Below the pieces are notes generated by a model, which saw nothing but the letters and a program-made list of their open reading frames with translations, made no database searches and was not told where the DNA came from. Below, one piece after another: positions 1-7,922 of a stretch of DNA of 21,792 bases (position 1 is the stretch's first letter; the number at the start of each line of letters is the position of its first letter). Source of the DNA: Bacillota bacterium (lineage in GTDB: Bacteria > Bacillota_G > SHA-98 > UBA4971); NCBI GenBank assembly GCA_012512055.1, contig JAAZEW010000125.1:1-21792 (forward strand), written 5' to 3'. A program made the translations under genes and the position numbers.

Positions 1-239
1 CTGCAATGCCTCCCAAGCACTCATTCCCTGTGTTATGGGATCGCAAAATCGCCGTTTCCCGAAGTTCTCCTTGGATAACGCCGGCCATAGACGGGTCTTG
101 TCCAGGTCAGCGAAATAAGAGATAACTGACTATAGCATACCACGAGTTTGGGCGGATTTGACAGGAAGGAATGTCTGGCTTGCTAAAGAATTAGGAAATC
201 AGACCCAAGAGCCAAGGTTCTGGCAGGAACAGAAGGATT
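1..239. other. Left-end intergenic DNA, no convincing gene
   Basis: All three plus frames close by about position 140. On the minus strand a frame starting with ATG at 86-88 stays open to the window edge (29 codons, beginning MAGVIQGEL), but it has no ribosome binding site and I do not recognise the peptide. A second minus frame is open to the edge without a usable start. Either could be the edge of a divergent gene or a remnant. A TTGACA at 158-163 has no good -10 partner. I see no tRNA or terminator here. Confidence 0.4.
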
Positions 240-268
240 TTGACCAGAAATGAAGAACAGGTTAACAT
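240..268 (+). promoter_or_regulatory. Candidate sigma-70-type promoter for aspA
   Basis: A -35 box TTGACC (240-245) and a -10 box TAACAT (263-268) are separated by exactly 17 bases. Transcription would start near 275, giving a leader of about 70 bases before aspA. The same -10 hexamer with the same 17-base spacing occurs in the feoA promoter of this window, which supports the call. Confidence 0.55.
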
Positions 269-345
269 GTACCATTTGCTTGGCAGACATGATTCCCGAG
301 AGAGATTACCGGTTCGTAACTTATAGATGAGGAGCGTAGTTTAGA

Positions 346-1848
346 ATGAAAATGGATGCTGGGAACAAATGTTGCGAGAAACGACAATGTAAGGTGCGGA
401 TAGAAAAGGACTTAATCGGTGAGAAAGAGCTCCCTAAAGACGTGTATTACGGGATACAGAGCCTCCGTGGTTTCGAGAATTTTCGGATAACCGGCCTGAA
501 GCTACACCCTGCTCTCATTAAAGGTATGGCTATGGTAAAGAAGGCGGCTGCGCTGGCAAATACGGAATTAGGTTACATACCCGAAGAAGTCGGCGCTGCG
601 ATAGTGGCTGCCTCAGACGAGCTAATCGAGGGCAAACTACATGACCAGGTGATTGTTGACCCTATCCAAGGCGGGGCCGGCACTTCCATAAACATGAATG
701 TCAATGAACTCATAGCTAATAGGGCGATTGAAATGTTAGGCGGCGAAAAAGGCGACTACACATTAGTCAGTCCCTTGAATCACGTAAACAGGTCCCAGTC
801 CACAAACGATGCTGTGCCCACAGCCGCCAGAATCGGGATATTGATGGAACTTGAAAATACTACGGAAGCTTTAGATAAGCTGGCTGCTGCGATGGAGAGC
901 AAGGCCGAAGAATTCAAAGATGTCATCAAGATGGGCAGGACCCACCTGCAGGATGCAGTCCCGATAACCTTGGGACAGGAATTCGGTGCATGGGCTCGGG
1001 CGATTCGGCGTGATGCAGAGAGAATCAGGCAGGCAGCGGAGGCACTGACTGTTATCAACCTGGGTGGAACGGCTGTTGGAACTGCACTGAACGCAGATAT
1101 GGAGTATATACGCATTTCTTGTTTGGAGCTTGCCAAGATATCAGGATATCCGTTGACAACCGCTGAAAATCTTGTTGACGCGACTCAAAACGCGGATGCA
1201 TTGGCGCAGCTTTCATCATGCCTTAAAGTCTGCGCAATTAACTTATGCAAGATCGCAAATGATATGAGGCTTCTTGCTTCCGGGCCTATGGCAGGTATCG
1301 GGGAAATCATGCTCCCTGCAGTTCAGCCCGGTTCATCTATAATGCCTGCGAAGGTTAACCCAGTGATTGCCGAAGTAGTCAATCAAGTGGCATTTCAGAT
1401 AATCGGCAATGATCTTACTGTCACCATGGCTGCGCAAGCAGGACAGCTTGAGCTCAACGTATTCATGCCGGTTCTCCTCTTCAACCTCGTGCAGTCCATA
1501 GATATCCTGGGTAATGTTGCGAATACGTTTGCAGACAGGTGCGTAGTAGGGATTAAAGCCAACAAAGAACGCGGCAGGAAGGCAGTGGAGAGAAACGTAG
1601 GAATTGTCACAGCTCTCGTTCCGTATCTCTCATATCAGGTGTCTTCTGATATCGCGAAGGAAGCCCGTGCTACAGGTAAGAGCGTCAGGGAAATTGTGCT
1701 CGAAAGAGGCCTGATGACAGAAGATGAGCTAAACCACATATTCTCTCCGTCTCAGTTGACACAGCCCTTGAAATCCAGGCGCGACCCGGCGCGTAAAGGG
1801 AACGCTAATGAGAGCGTCGCGGCAGCCTCAACCGAGTCAGACGATTGA
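346..1848 (+). CDS. aspA: Aspartate ammonia-lyase (aspartase)
   Basis: This enzyme reversibly deaminates L-aspartate to fumarate and ammonia in the cytoplasm. The protein has 500 residues and belongs to the fumarase/aspartase superfamily. The superfamily signature GSSIMPAKVNP is at residues 329-339 and contains the mobile catalytic serine loop. The N-terminal stretch RIEKDLIGEKELP (about 19-31) and the later GRTHLQDAVP block match aspartase better than class II fumarase. It is somewhat longer than the E. coli enzyme (478). The extra length is a short cysteine-containing N-terminus (CC at 9-10, C15) and a polar C-terminal tail from about residue 475. GAGGAG at 329-334 lies 11 bases before the ATG. 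It is first in an aspartate module with a racemase and an acidic amino acid symporter, which supports aspartase over fumarase. Confidence 0.93.
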   Translation: MKMDAGNKCCEKRQCKVRIEKDLIGEKELPKDVYYGIQSLRGFENFRITGLKLHPALIKGMAMVKKAAALANTELGYIPEEVGAAIVAASDELIEGKLHDQVIVDPIQGGAGTSINMNVNELIANRAIEMLGGEKGDYTLVSPLNHVNRSQSTNDAVPTAARIGILMELENTTEALDKLAAAMESKAEEFKDVIKMGRTHLQDAVPITLGQEFGAWARAIRRDAERIRQAAEALTVINLGGTAVGTALNADMEYIRISCLELAKISGYPLTTAENLVDATQNADALAQLSSCLKVCAINLCKIANDMRLLASGPMAGIGEIMLPAVQPGSSIMPAKVNPVIAEVVNQVAFQIIGNDLTVTMAAQAGQLELNVFMPVLLFNLVQSIDILGNVANTFADRCVVGIKANKERGRKAVERNVGIVTALVPYLSYQVSSDIAKEARATGKSVREIVLERGLMTEDELNHIFSPSQLTQPLKSRRDPARKGNANESVAAASTESDD

Positions 1849-1903
1849 GTTGTTTAGAATCGCTTATAGGGGCCATGAGCATAGAGTAGGCAGGGGTTGA
1901 GCG

Positions 1904-2611
1904 ATGATAGTTGGAGCGCAGCTTGCCGGTATTGTGGGCGGCATGGGTCCTCTTGCTACTATTGAGCTGATGCGTTTGGTGATGGAGGAGACTCCCGCCA
2001 CCTGCGATCAAGAGCACATACCACTTTTGGTCTATAGTAACCCCCAAGTCCCGGATAGAACAAAGGCTATTCTGGGCGAGGGGCCTTCGCCTGTCAATGC
2101 CCTGATAGAGTCATCCCAATTACTGGAGAAGGCGGGCGCAACTTTTCTGGCTTTCCCATGCAATACGGCTCATTATTTTCTACCTGAAGTCGAGGCCAGG
2201 GTGTCCGTTCCGATAATCAACATGATTGAAGAGACTGCGGTTGACGTGGAAAAGGCAGGGATCCCCAAGATCGGTATCTTGGCAACAGACGGCACCATAA
2301 GAACAGGAATCTACCAGAAGGCTCTAAAGAGGCGCGGGATAGAGGCTGAGATTCCTGATGAATCTAGCCAGATTGCTGTGATGGAAGCAATATGCGCAGT
2401 CAAAGCAGGCAATGATCTTAAAGACGCTGCGCAGATTCTTGAGCCTGTGCTCATCTACATGAGTGAGAGGGTAGATGCAGTGATCGCAGGATGCACTGAA
2501 CTGCCTATGTTGCTTAAGGGACCTGCACACGGACTTGTTGTGATTGACACTCTCCGAGTTTTGGCTCGCCGGATTGTGGAGCGCGTATTGAGGACGGAAG
2601 ATCCCAAGTGA
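1904..2611 (+). CDS. Aspartate/glutamate racemase family protein
   Basis: Members of this cofactor-independent family interconvert L- and D-aspartate (or glutamate) using two cysteines as acid and base. Both are present: Cys86 in FPCNTAH and Cys197 in AGCTELP. The N-terminal glycine-rich GIVGGMGPLAT (9-19) is typical of aspartate racemases, and the length of 235 residues is normal. The gene lies 55 bases after aspA in the same direction, with a weak purine-rich ribosome binding site before the ATG. Next to aspartase and a GltP-type symporter, the likely role is to bring D-aspartate into the L pool for deamination, or to make D-amino acids for the cell wall. Some family members act on other substrates such as hydantoins, so aspartate specificity is inferred from motif and context. 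Confidence 0.87.
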   Translation: MIVGAQLAGIVGGMGPLATIELMRLVMEETPATCDQEHIPLLVYSNPQVPDRTKAILGEGPSPVNALIESSQLLEKAGATFLAFPCNTAHYFLPEVEARVSVPIINMIEETAVDVEKAGIPKIGILATDGTIRTGIYQKALKRRGIEAEIPDESSQIAVMEAICAVKAGNDLKDAAQILEPVLIYMSERVDAVIAGCTELPMLLKGPAHGLVVIDTLRVLARRIVERVLRTEDPK

Positions 2612-2821
2612 AATGTATGCCAGAACTAATAAGATTTTCCTGCTTGTGTTTAGGAGGAATACGTCGATGTATTGAAGAAGTTGGCGGGGTCTGGTGATAA
2701 GATTGTTAACCCTGTTAGATCCACTACAACGGGATTGGAGGTGATGGTGGAAAGCGACTGAAGGAATCGATTGGTTCCCCGAGGTGTGGATCATTAAACA
2801 AACCAGGAGGGTCGATGTTAA

Positions 2822-4033
2822 ATGAAACTATGGGTTAAGATTCTAATTGGTTTCGCCCTCGGTGCAGTTGTCGGCTTAATTGTAGGGCCATCTATTGCAG
2901 TGGTAAAGCCGCTGGGGGATTTATTCATCAGGCTTATCAAGATGCTCATTGTTCCAATGGTCTTCTGTTCGCTTGTAGTCGGCGCATCCAGCATCGGTGA
3001 CCTCAGAAAGCTGGGCCGGGTTGGCGGAAAGACGATTGTCTATTTTCTGGCGACTACAGCTATAGCGATTACTCTTGCAATCATCTTCGCAATTATCTTT
3101 AATCCCGCAGGCGGTTATATCCTGAAAGAAGTCGGCACGTATGAGGCTAAAGCCATGCCGAAGGTGGCGGATGTAATTCTCAACATGGTGCCGACAAATC
3201 CCATTAGCGCCATGGCTACTGATAACATGCTTCAGATCATCGTATTTGCTTTGTTTGTCGGTATATCCATCTCGCTCATTGGAGAGAAGGGCAAACCCGC
3301 ACTTGACTTCTTTGACAGCGTAGCTGAGACAATGTACAGAATCGTAGGCATGGTAATGGGCTTCGCCCCTATAGGTGTATTTGCCCTTATTGCCTGGGTA
3401 GTAGGGACAGCCGGCGCAGAAGTGCTGCTTCCTCTGGCAAGGGTAATCTTCGTAGTCTACTTCGTCAATATTCTCCATGCTGTAGTCGTCTATTCAGGCG
3501 CTGTGCGCATCTTTGCCGGAATGAGCCCTGTCCAGTTCTTCAAGGGATTCTTCGAGGCAATGATGGTTGCGTTCAGCACTTGCTCCAGTTCTGCCACGCT
3601 ACCGATTTCGATGCGCCTGGCCCAGGAGAACCTTGGCGTACCTAAAGAGATAGCCAGCTTTGTCCAGCCGCTGGGTGCGACTATCAATATGGATGGAACA
3701 GCAATTTACCAGGGTGTATGTGCAGTATTTATTGCTAATGTCTTCGGCATAACGCTTGGTTTCCCTCAGTACATTATGATCATTGTCGCTGCGACTCTGG
3801 CTTCCATCGGAACAGCAGGAGTGCCCGGCGCAGGGATGATCATGCTGAGTCTTGTGCTTGAGACAGTAGGGTTACCTCTTGAAGGCATCCTGCTTGTTGC
3901 AGGTATAGACAGGATTCTCGACATGATCAGGACCTCCATGAACGTGACTGGGGACGCTGCAGGCGCTGTGGTGATTGCTGCCAGCGAAGGCGAATTGATT
4001 CGTGTGACTCCAGGTGTTGGTATCGGTGGTTAA
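2822..4033 (+). CDS. Acidic amino acid:cation symporter (DAACS/GltP family)
   Basis: This is an inner-membrane secondary transporter of 403 residues, the normal family length, with the usual eight membrane segments plus two re-entrant hairpins. Diagnostic motifs are the serine-rich hairpin-1 segment STCSSSATLP (252-261), the cation-site NMDGT (289-293) and the TM8 substrate site GIDRILDMIRTSMNVTGD (361-378). In TM8, Asp367, Arg370 and Asn374 correspond to GltPh D394, R397 and N401. Arg370 binds the side-chain carboxylate and Asp367 the amino group, so aspartate or glutamate is a better substrate than C4-dicarboxylates (DctA) or neutral amino acids. AGGAGG at 2805-2810 serves the ATG at 2822; an ATG at 2815 is out of frame. 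The 210-base gap after the racemase has no clear terminator, so cotranscription is likely but not certain. Confidence 0.9.
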   Translation: MKLWVKILIGFALGAVVGLIVGPSIAVVKPLGDLFIRLIKMLIVPMVFCSLVVGASSIGDLRKLGRVGGKTIVYFLATTAIAITLAIIFAIIFNPAGGYILKEVGTYEAKAMPKVADVILNMVPTNPISAMATDNMLQIIVFALFVGISISLIGEKGKPALDFFDSVAETMYRIVGMVMGFAPIGVFALIAWVVGTAGAEVLLPLARVIFVVYFVNILHAVVVYSGAVRIFAGMSPVQFFKGFFEAMMVAFSTCSSSATLPISMRLAQENLGVPKEIASFVQPLGATINMDGTAIYQGVCAVFIANVFGITLGFPQYIMIIVAATLASIGTAGVPGAGMIMLSLVLETVGLPLEGILLVAGIDRILDMIRTSMNVTGDAAGAVVIAASEGELIRVTPGVGIGG

Positions 4034-4096
4034 TTGGTGTTATACTGAACCTTAGGGTCCATGATTTGACTAAAAAGAAATAGGATACAGGTATGC

Positions 4097-4149
4097 GGCA
4101 GGACCGGCGGCCGTGCTTGGGGCAGAAGCAGAGTCCGGTCCTGCCTTTT
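4097..4149 (+). terminator. Intrinsic terminator after the gltP-like gene
   Basis: GGCAGGACCGG (4097-4107) and CCGGTCCTGCC (4135-4145) form a perfect 11-bp stem followed immediately by TTTT. The 27-base loop is unusually long. The hairpin ends the aspartate module 64 bases after its last stop codon. It lies wholly upstream of the preferred DUF401 start, so it could also act as an attenuator for that gene if there is read-through. Confidence 0.75.
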
Positions 4150-4200
4150 GGTACTCTAACTACATATTACATAGGGACACCGAAGGAGTCATGGATAGGC

Positions 4201-5424
4201 ATGTCTTCATTGATTAAAGTATTGATAGTGGCCTTTCTTTTGGTTATTGCTCTTCGCAAACGTATTAACCTGGGTATTGCTATGTTAGTCTCATCGGTGT
4301 TCCTAGGGCTGATGTTTCACATGAAACCTCTAAATATTGTTTCGGAAATGGTGACATCAGTCTTGGAAGTTGATTCCTTGAAGATCATCGCTTCTCTGAC
4401 ATTGGTGATGGTGCTTGAAGGCATCCTGCGGGAAGCCGGTTTTCTTAAAGATATGACAGGTTCCCTTCGCGTCATATTACGGGATCAACGGTTGGTGGCT
4501 GCTCTCTTGCCCATGTTCATAGGTCTTTTGCCGTCTGCGGGAGGCGCTTTGTTCTCCGCCCCCCTTGTGGACGAAATCACAACGGATCTACCTCTTTCAC
4601 CTGAGAAGAAGAGTTTCATAAATTACTGGTTCAGACATCCCATGGAACTGATAATCCCCATCTATCCTGTGACGATAATCACTTCCCAAGTCCTCGGCTT
4701 GCCCATGTGGAGATACGTTAGTGTGATGTTTCCTTATTTTCTCATTGTGATTGTATCAGGCGCAGTTGTCGCGTTTCGCGGGTGTCCCAATGCAAACCCC
4801 GAGGTTTCGGAAAACCATGCTCCCGGACTGTCAGATTGGATTTCTCTAATGAGGGGGTTAGCGCCAATTACGTCCGTGGTCTTTGCGACTGTAGTAATGA
4901 GACTTGACGTAGCCATCGCTATTGGCATCGTAATCCTTATCACCGTCCTTTTTACTCGAGTTCCGGCAAGCAATCTTGTGCAGCATCTTAAGAGAGCGGT
5001 GACCGGCAGCATTATTCCTATGATATGCGGTGTCATGGCTTTCAAAGGCGTGCTGGAGGCTTCAGGCGCTGTGCAAGGGCTGGCAGAGTCCTTTGAAATC
5101 CTTGGAGTCTCAAAAGTGACTGTAGCCTTTGCCATGCCATTCTTAGTAGCGCTTCTCACCGGTCACGGAGCAGCTACTGCAGGCGTTGCTATGCCGGTCA
5201 TCGCCGGTCTCAGGGCATCGGGAGGCATTGCCGATTTAGGCCTCAGACTCATTCCTCTCGCTGTAATCAGCGGCCATGCCGGCCTCATGATTTCCCCTGC
5301 GCACCTTTGCTTCCCCATTACAGTAGGACACTTCAAGGCCGATTTTGGGCGCGTCTCGCAGTTCGTGGCCATGGCGTCGACTGCAGGCGTGCTGGTTGCC
5401 TTAGTCTTTGCAGTGATTGCATGA
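4201..5424 (+). CDS. DUF401 family integral membrane protein, putative transporter
   Basis: This is a very hydrophobic protein of 407 residues with about ten predicted membrane spans. It matches my memory of the DUF401 family, found in archaea and anaerobic bacteria and of unproven function. Recognisable blocks are LLPSAGGALFSAPLVDE, NYWFRHPMELIIPIYP and, near the C-terminus, ALLTGHGAATAG and GLMISPAHLC. The glycine-rich helix breaks resemble the ion-transporter (GntP/CitMHS-like) superfamily, so organic anion transport is a reasonable inference only. I chose the ATG at 4201, with GAAGGAG at 4182-4188. The frame opens upstream at 4093, but that stretch is the terminator hairpin and codes for no membrane-protein-like sequence. 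Its position after an aspartase module suggests export or exchange of a product such as fumarate or succinate, without direct evidence. Confidence 0.75.
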   Translation: MSSLIKVLIVAFLLVIALRKRINLGIAMLVSSVFLGLMFHMKPLNIVSEMVTSVLEVDSLKIIASLTLVMVLEGILREAGFLKDMTGSLRVILRDQRLVAALLPMFIGLLPSAGGALFSAPLVDEITTDLPLSPEKKSFINYWFRHPMELIIPIYPVTIITSQVLGLPMWRYVSVMFPYFLIVIVSGAVVAFRGCPNANPEVSENHAPGLSDWISLMRGLAPITSVVFATVVMRLDVAIAIGIVILITVLFTRVPASNLVQHLKRAVTGSIIPMICGVMAFKGVLEASGAVQGLAESFEILGVSKVTVAFAMPFLVALLTGHGAATAGVAMPVIAGLRASGGIADLGLRLIPLAVISGHAGLMISPAHLCFPITVGHFKADFGRVSQFVAMASTAGVLVALVFAVIA

Positions 5425-5544
5425 TCGGTTTTCGTTTCAGGCTTTCGTTCCCATCGATCACCGGGCTAATCCCGCAAAATAGGTTGCTGACGGCAACATG
5501 ATCGGTGGTGGAAACTAAGACAGGTTTCTCCTAGGCATGCCTCA

Positions 5545-5587
5545 GGTGGTGGGAATTCGACCACCCAAAGCCCGTTCTGTGGTCGAA
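5545..5587. repeat. Overlapping alternative hairpins in the DUF401-feoA gap
   Basis: The 300-base gap 5425-5724 holds no gene. Two inverted repeats share an arm. GGTGGT (5545-5550) pairs with ACCACC (5560-5565), and TTCGACCAC (5556-5564) pairs with GTGGTCGAA (5579-5587). They cannot form together. No T-run follows, so this is not a classical terminator, and it lies upstream of the feoA promoter, so it is not part of the feo leader. It may form the 3' end of the DUF401 transcript. Confidence 0.45.
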
Positions 5588-5633
5588 AATTCGGTTTAAT
5601 CAAGCTTGGTGCAATCAGTCTTGGTGTAAGCAG

Positions 5634-5662
5634 TTGACACAAGGGCACAACAGGCGTAACAT
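5634..5662 (+). promoter_or_regulatory. feoAB promoter
   Basis: A consensus -35 box TTGACA (5634-5639) is followed after 17 bases by the -10 box TAACAT (5657-5662). The predicted start near 5669 falls inside the Fur box, the standard arrangement for iron-repressed transcription. Confidence 0.75.
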
Positions 5663-5665
5663 ATT

Positions 5666-5684
5666 ATTGATAATCATTATCAAT
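5666..5684. promoter_or_regulatory. Fur box
   Basis: This is a perfect 19-bp palindrome, ATTGATAAT-C-ATTATCAAT, containing the 7-1-7 core TGATAAT-C-ATTATCA known for Fur operators. It lies just after the -10 box and about 40 bp before feoA. Iron-loaded Fur bound here would cover the transcription start and repress feoAB when iron is sufficient. Paralogues such as Zur or PerR use related boxes, but the target genes favour Fur. Confidence 0.88.
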
Positions 5685-5724
5685 TGAACTGCTCGGTTGC
5701 CGCATCTGAGAAGGAGGCGCCATT

Positions 5725-6027
5725 ATGGAAAGAGCCACGGTAATACCTTTAGTAAGTGTAAACGCAGGGGAATCGGTGTGCGTAGTTGATATCCTCGGTG
5801 GCCGCGGACTTGCATCACGCCTGGAAGCGCTGGGAATACGGCCGGGAACCAACATCATCAAGAGAAGTGAGATGTTCATGAGAGGCCCTGTTACTGTGGA
5901 AGCGCACGGCACGCAAATTGCCATAGGCCATGGCATGGCATCGAAAATCCTTGTGGAGACCATTAATGACCGGCCTAAAAGATCGTCTGACGAAAGTAAC
6001 GACACGCAAAGGAGCGTCAAGGCGTGA
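5725..6027 (+). CDS. feoA: Ferrous iron transport protein A (FeoA)
   Basis: FeoA is a small cytoplasmic SH3-like partner of the iron permease FeoB. The protein has 100 residues, with the family core in about 8-80: the ILGGRGLASRLEALGIRPGT segment followed by VEAHGTQIAIGHGMASKILVE, the usual end of the fold. The C-terminal 20 residues are polar and look like a disordered extension. AAGGAGG (5711-5717) lies 7 bases before the ATG. The stop codon overlaps the GTG start of feoB (GTGA at 6024-6027), which indicates translational coupling. The promoter and Fur box upstream support iron regulation. Confidence 0.93.
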   Translation: MERATVIPLVSVNAGESVCVVDILGGRGLASRLEALGIRPGTNIIKRSEMFMRGPVTVEAHGTQIAIGHGMASKILVETINDRPKRSSDESNDTQRSVKA

Positions 6028-7922
6028 GAGTATTACTAATCGGGAATCCGAATGTCGGCAAGAGCGCTGTGTTTTCCCGTCTTACCGGCACTCAGGTTAT
6101 CATATCAAACTACAGCGGAACGACGGTGGAGTTCACAAAAGGATCCACTGTGCTCCGAACAGGTGAGATTCGAGAGGTCATAGATGTCCCCGGGACATAC
6201 AGTCTCGAGCCTACTTGTAAGGCTGAAGAAGTAGCCGTAAGTATGCTGGAGAGTATGTTGGATGAAGGGGATATCATAGTTAACGTAGTGGATTCCACGC
6301 ACCTCGAGCGTAACCTCTATCTGACTCTTCAGCTATTGGAAAGAGACATTCCTGTGGTGGTGGCGCTTAACCTTTGGGATGAGGCAAGACACAAAGGCAT
6401 AAGTATTGATGTGGACAGGCTCCAAAACATCCTAGGTGTACCTGTCGTGCCCACCAGTGCATTGACAGGTGAAGGCATTGGTATTCTCATGGACAGGATT
6501 TCCGAAATCACGGAAGATGCAGGCTGCCGGTGGCGCAGGGACCGGCATACGACTGATTCGCCTGCGCTATTCCCGGGTGCGGCCTGTCAACTCTCGGCAG
6601 ATGAACGCTGGTGTGAGATAGGCAGGATCGTAACAGAAGTCCAAACCATTTCTCACAGGCATCATACTTTCATTGACAGACTGGAAGATGCAAGTATTCA
6701 ACCTGTCACCGGGTTGATAATAGCTGTGCTTGTTATGTACATATCCTTCAAAACAGTGGGATTAATCGGTGAAGGCTTGATAAACTACATCTTTGATCCC
6801 GTTTTCGAAGGAATTGCAAGGCCCATTGTAACCCAATTGGGGGTAGCTTTGGGTTCAGGGGGATTTTTCCATGACCTGCTTATTGGGCACTTGGTCAACG
6901 GTCAAATAGATTTCGAGGCGTCCATGGGCCTCCTTACCACAGGTCTTTATGTTCCCATTGCCATGGTGTTGCCTTATGTGTTTGCATTTTATGTCGCTCT
7001 CGGCATATTGGAAGATGTCGGGTACTTGCCAAGGCTCGCAGTGCTTGTGGATAACCTCATGCATGTGCTGGGCATGCACGGGTACGCTATAGTCCCAATG
7101 GTCTTGGGTTTTGGATGTAATGTCCCTGCTGCACTGGCTACGAGGATTCTTGAGAGCAGGCGTGAGAAGTTCATATGCGCGACCATGCTCTCGATCGGCA
7201 TCCCATGCATGGCACAGACTGCCATGGTGGTCGGACTCATAGGCAGGTATGGATGGCGTTATCTTGCCATAATATATGGGGTCCTTTTCGTTTTATGGCT
7301 TATCATAGGCTTCGTGCTCAACGCTATTCTGCCGGGTTCAAGCCCTCCTCTGCTCATGGAGATTCCCCCATACAGGCTACCGCACCCTGAGATTCTGGGG
7401 AAGAAAGTGTGGATGCGAATTCGTGTTTTCTTAGCTGATGCTATCCCTTATGTATGCTTAGGCGTGCTCTTTGTGAACATTTTGCATGTATCCGGCATTA
7501 TTAACGCATTAAGCCGGATCTTCGCTCCGCTTCTCAGCGGGCTCCTGGGTTTGCCGCCTGAAGCAATCGTTGCTCTGCTTATGGGCTTCTTGCGGAAGGA
7601 CGTGGCAGTAGGAATGCTAAGCCCACTTGGGCTTTCCGTAAGGGAGTTGGTGGTAGCGGTAATAGTGCTCTCTGCTTACTTTCCCTGTGCAGCTACATTC
7701 GTTGTGCTCCTTCGAGAACTCGGACCCTTGGACATGCTGAAGTCGGCCTTGATAATGCTTATTGCTGCTTTTGGGGCAGGGGGGCTCACTAATCTTATCA
7801 TGTCAAGAATGGTTCCCGTCAGGTATGTCATCATCGGCCTTATTCTTCTGGTTGCAGTTGTTTTCTCAGTCGCACGAGTCATCCGGACTATTCGGAACTC
7901 GCAACTTCACTCACCCAGATAG
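6024..7922 (+). CDS. feoB: Ferrous iron transport protein B (FeoB GTPase-permease)
   Basis: FeoB is the inner-membrane Fe(II) permease with an N-terminal G-protein domain. All G motifs are visible: G1 GNPNVGKS (7-14), G2 NYSGTT (29-34), G3 DVPG (54-57), G4 NLWD (116-119) and G5 TSAL (144-147). A helical linker leads to the membrane domain from about residue 225. The membrane domain has EDVGYLPR, GFGCNVPA (first gate, with the conserved cysteine) and FPCAATF (second gate). The segment after the first gate reads SIGIPCMAQ, where most FeoBs have a MSCSARLPVY-like sequence, so this is a divergent subtype. At 632 residues it is shorter than E. coli FeoB (773). Translation starts at GTG with AAGGAG (6009-6014) and overlaps feoA. 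The 3' end overlaps the convergent livF by 16 bp. Iron is the likely substrate given FeoA and Fur, but some FeoB2-type proteins carry manganese. Confidence 0.92.
   Translation: MRVLLIGNPNVGKSAVFSRLTGTQVIISNYSGTTVEFTKGSTVLRTGEIREVIDVPGTYSLEPTCKAEEVAVSMLESMLDEGDIIVNVVDSTHLERNLYLTLQLLERDIPVVVALNLWDEARHKGISIDVDRLQNILGVPVVPTSALTGEGIGILMDRISEITEDAGCRWRRDRHTTDSPALFPGAACQLSADERWCEIGRIVTEVQTISHRHHTFIDRLEDASIQPVTGLIIAVLVMYISFKTVGLIGEGLINYIFDPVFEGIARPIVTQLGVALGSGGFFHDLLIGHLVNGQIDFEASMGLLTTGLYVPIAMVLPYVFAFYVALGILEDVGYLPRLAVLVDNLMHVLGMHGYAIVPMVLGFGCNVPAALATRILESRREKFICATMLSIGIPCMAQTAMVVGLIGRYGWRYLAIIYGVLFVLWLIIGFVLNAILPGSSPPLLMEIPPYRLPHPEILGKKVWMRIRVFLADAIPYVCLGVLFVNILHVSGIINALSRIFAPLLSGLLGLPPEAIVALLMGFLRKDVAVGMLSPLGLSVRELVVAVIVLSAYFPCAATFVVLLRELGPLDMLKSALIMLIAAFGAGGLTNLIMSRMVPVRYVIIGLILLVAVVFSVARVIRTIRNSQLHSPR

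Noticed and set aside
1..88. Minus-strand frame starting MAGVIQGEL and running off the left edge
   Set aside because: No ribosome binding site, only 29 codons visible, and no family recognised. Kept as a possibility in the intergenic note, not called as a gene.
158..186. TTGACA at 158-163 as the aspA promoter
   Set aside because: The hexamers 16-18 bases downstream match TATAAT poorly. The pair at 240-268 is better placed and better matched.
780..1136. Long minus-strand frames opposite aspA and similar frames opposite feoB, dnaK, liv and other genes
   Set aside because: They are antisense shadows of well-supported genes, lack ribosome binding sites and resemble no family.
2652..2758. AGGAGG at 2652-2657 followed by ATG TAT TGA, and an overlapping 29-codon frame from TTG at 2672
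   Set aside because: The ATG frame closes after two codons, and the TTG is 14 bases from the site with no recognisable product. Probably chance or a decayed start.
4093..4200. Upstream extension of the DUF401 reading frame from an ATG at 4093
   Set aside because: The ATG lies just before the terminator hairpin, has no ribosome binding site and would add 36 residues unlike a membrane protein. The ATG at 4201 has GAAGGAG upstream.
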